Shown: positions 20,872 to 21,758 of the stretch, one piece after another | Position numbering within the stretch: position 1 is the first letter of the stretch | Layout: every line of letters begins with the position of its first letter | Assembly: GCA_947460065.1 (NCBI GenBank) | Contig: CANHGF010000003.1 | Span: forward strand, 1 to 21,758 | From: Comamonadaceae bacterium | GTDB lineage: Bacteria; Pseudomonadota; Gammaproteobacteria; Burkholderiales; Burkholderiaceae_C | Length of the DNA: 21,758 bases | Direction of reading: 5' to 3' | Notes under the pieces: model-generated | Told to the model about the DNA's origin: nothing | The model's input: the letters and a program-made list of their open reading frames with translations, nothing else | Databases searched by the model: none | Made by a program: the position numbers and the translations under genes

Positions 20872-21758
20872 TCAGCGCAGCAGGTTTTCAATCAGCAGGG
20901 CCATGCCTTGGCCCGCACCTATGCACAAAGCCATGATCGCATAGCGCCCGCCGGTATCTTGCAAATGGTGCATGGCGGTCATGGTCATGCGCAGGCCGGT
21001 GGCGCCGGGTGGGTGGCCGATAGAGATGCCGCCGCCGTACAAATTGGTACGCTCGCGCGGCAGGCCCAACTCACGCTCGGCGTGCAGATTGACCACCGCA
21101 AAGGCTTCGTTGATCTCGAAATAATCGATGTCGCTGACCTTCAGGCCCTGGCGTTCGAGCAGCAGATTCACCGCCGGCACTGGCCCTATGCCCATGATGC
21201 GCGGATCGACGCCGACCGTGGCCCAATCGACCAGGCGCGCCTGGGCCTGCAGGCCGCGCTCTTTGGCGGCGCCCGCCTCCAGCACCGCCACGAAGGCGGC
21301 GCCGTCGGTCACGCCGCTGGAATTGCCGGCGGTCACTTGGCCCTGAGCGTCAAACGAGGGCTTGAGTTGCTGCAAGCGCTCGAGCGTGATGTCGGGCCGC
21401 GGAAATTCATCCTCGCTCATCAGGCGGGTGCTGCGACCCTGTTTGACCTCGATGGGCGCGATCTGGCGCGCCAGAAAACCGCTGCGCATGGCCTGCCCGG
21501 CGCGCTGCTGGCTCATCAGCGCCCAGGTGTCCATATCGGCGCGCACATGGCCGAATTGACCGGCCAGGTTTTCGGCGGTCTGCCCCATGTACTCGCGGGT
21601 GAAGGGGTCGCGGTAAGTGTTTTCCAGCCAGTCCTGCAGGTTCTGGTCGCCGCGCTTGTGGCCCCAGCGGCCGCTGCGCAGCACAAAGGGCGCGCGGCTG
21701 TAGCTTTCGGCGCCGCCGGCCAGGGCGATCTTTGAATGACCAGAAAGGATCTGCTCGG
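20872..21758 (-). CDS. Thiolase / acetyl-CoA acyltransferase, N-terminus beyond the window
   Basis: About 295 C-terminal residues are visible; the frame runs off the right edge, where EQILSGHSKIALAGGAES continues the family pattern. Roughly 100 N-terminal residues with the nucleophilic cysteine are missing from view. Visible hallmarks are GNSSGVTDGAAFVAVLEAG, FEINEAFAVVNLHAERELG, the catalytic His region GGGISIGHPPGATG, and the second cysteine in CIGAGQGMALLIENLLR at the end. The enzyme should cleave 3-ketoacyl-CoA with CoA, or do the reverse condensation. A thiolase of degradation type is more likely given the adjacent Bug receptor (30 bases downstream) and the nearby crotonase. Exact chain-length specificity cannot be told. 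Confidence 0.94.
   Translation of the reverse strand, partial: EQILSGHSKIALAGGAESYSRAPFVLRSGRWGHKRGDQNLQDWLENTYRDPFTREYMGQTAENLAGQFGHVRADMDTWALMSQQRAGQAMRSGFLARQIAPIEVKQGRSTRLMSEDEFPRPDITLERLQQLKPSFDAQGQVTAGNSSGVTDGAAFVAVLEAGAAKERGLQAQARLVDWATVGVDPRIMGIGPVPAVNLLLERQGLKVSDIDYFEINEAFAVVNLHAERELGLPRERTNLYGGGISIGHPPGATGLRMTMTAMHHLQDTGGRYAIMALCIGAGQGMALLIENLLR

Overview
The window looks like a chromosomal stretch of a high-GC betaproteobacterium, most likely Burkholderiales and probably Comamonadaceae. This placement is an inference from the rph-rdgB-hemW order, the rpmB-rpmG pair, a Bug-type (tripartite tricarboxylate transporter) solute receptor, the KGG-repeat stress protein, and strongly GC-ending codons throughout. 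No insertion sequence, phage gene, tRNA, rRNA or CRISPR array was seen. Coding density is high, and only one gap (6021-6366) exceeds 300 bases.

Layout. 1-377: the 3' end of an AceE-type 2-oxoacid dehydrogenase E1. 595-807: a KGG-repeat stress protein followed by a strong intrinsic terminator. 1020-1520: an acidic low-complexity protein of unknown role, whose end overlaps the end of a convergent Rad3/DinG-type helicase with a PD-(D/E)XK-like N-terminus (1459-3828, minus). A 31-base inverted repeat lies between that helicase and a divergent AI-2E-family membrane protein (3909-4982). Next on the minus strand come slyD and the ribosomal protein pair rpmB-rpmG, which has a terminator, a consensus -10 box and a terminator-like hairpin in its leader. 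The plus-strand housekeeping set rph-rdgB-hemW-(small membrane protein) follows as a compact operon. A LysM-plus-glucosaminidase protein (9280-10452) comes next, its 3' end overlapping an APC-type amino-acid permease (minus), which is divergent from an exported alpha/beta hydrolase (11804-12655).

12675-18793 is the most interesting part. It is a tightly packed five-gene minus-strand operon, read right to left: an NlpC/P60 cell-wall endopeptidase, an exported protein of unknown family, an MBOAT O-acyltransferase, and two tandem paralogous SGNH/GDSL proteins, each with a long insertion between SGNH blocks I and II. Gaps are 23, 13 and 3 bases, then a 4-base overlap. By analogy with the MBOAT plus SGNH logic of peptidoglycan O-acetylation (PatA/PatB/Ape1) and alginate acetylation (AlgI/AlgJ/AlgX), I infer an envelope-polymer O-acylation module. 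The presence of a wall hydrolase makes peptidoglycan a plausible substrate. The fifth, unrecognised protein would be a new component.

18945-21758: a crotonase (plus) and, convergent across a bidirectional terminator, a thiolase followed by a Bug solute-binding protein (both minus). This suggests uptake and CoA-dependent breakdown of an organic acid.
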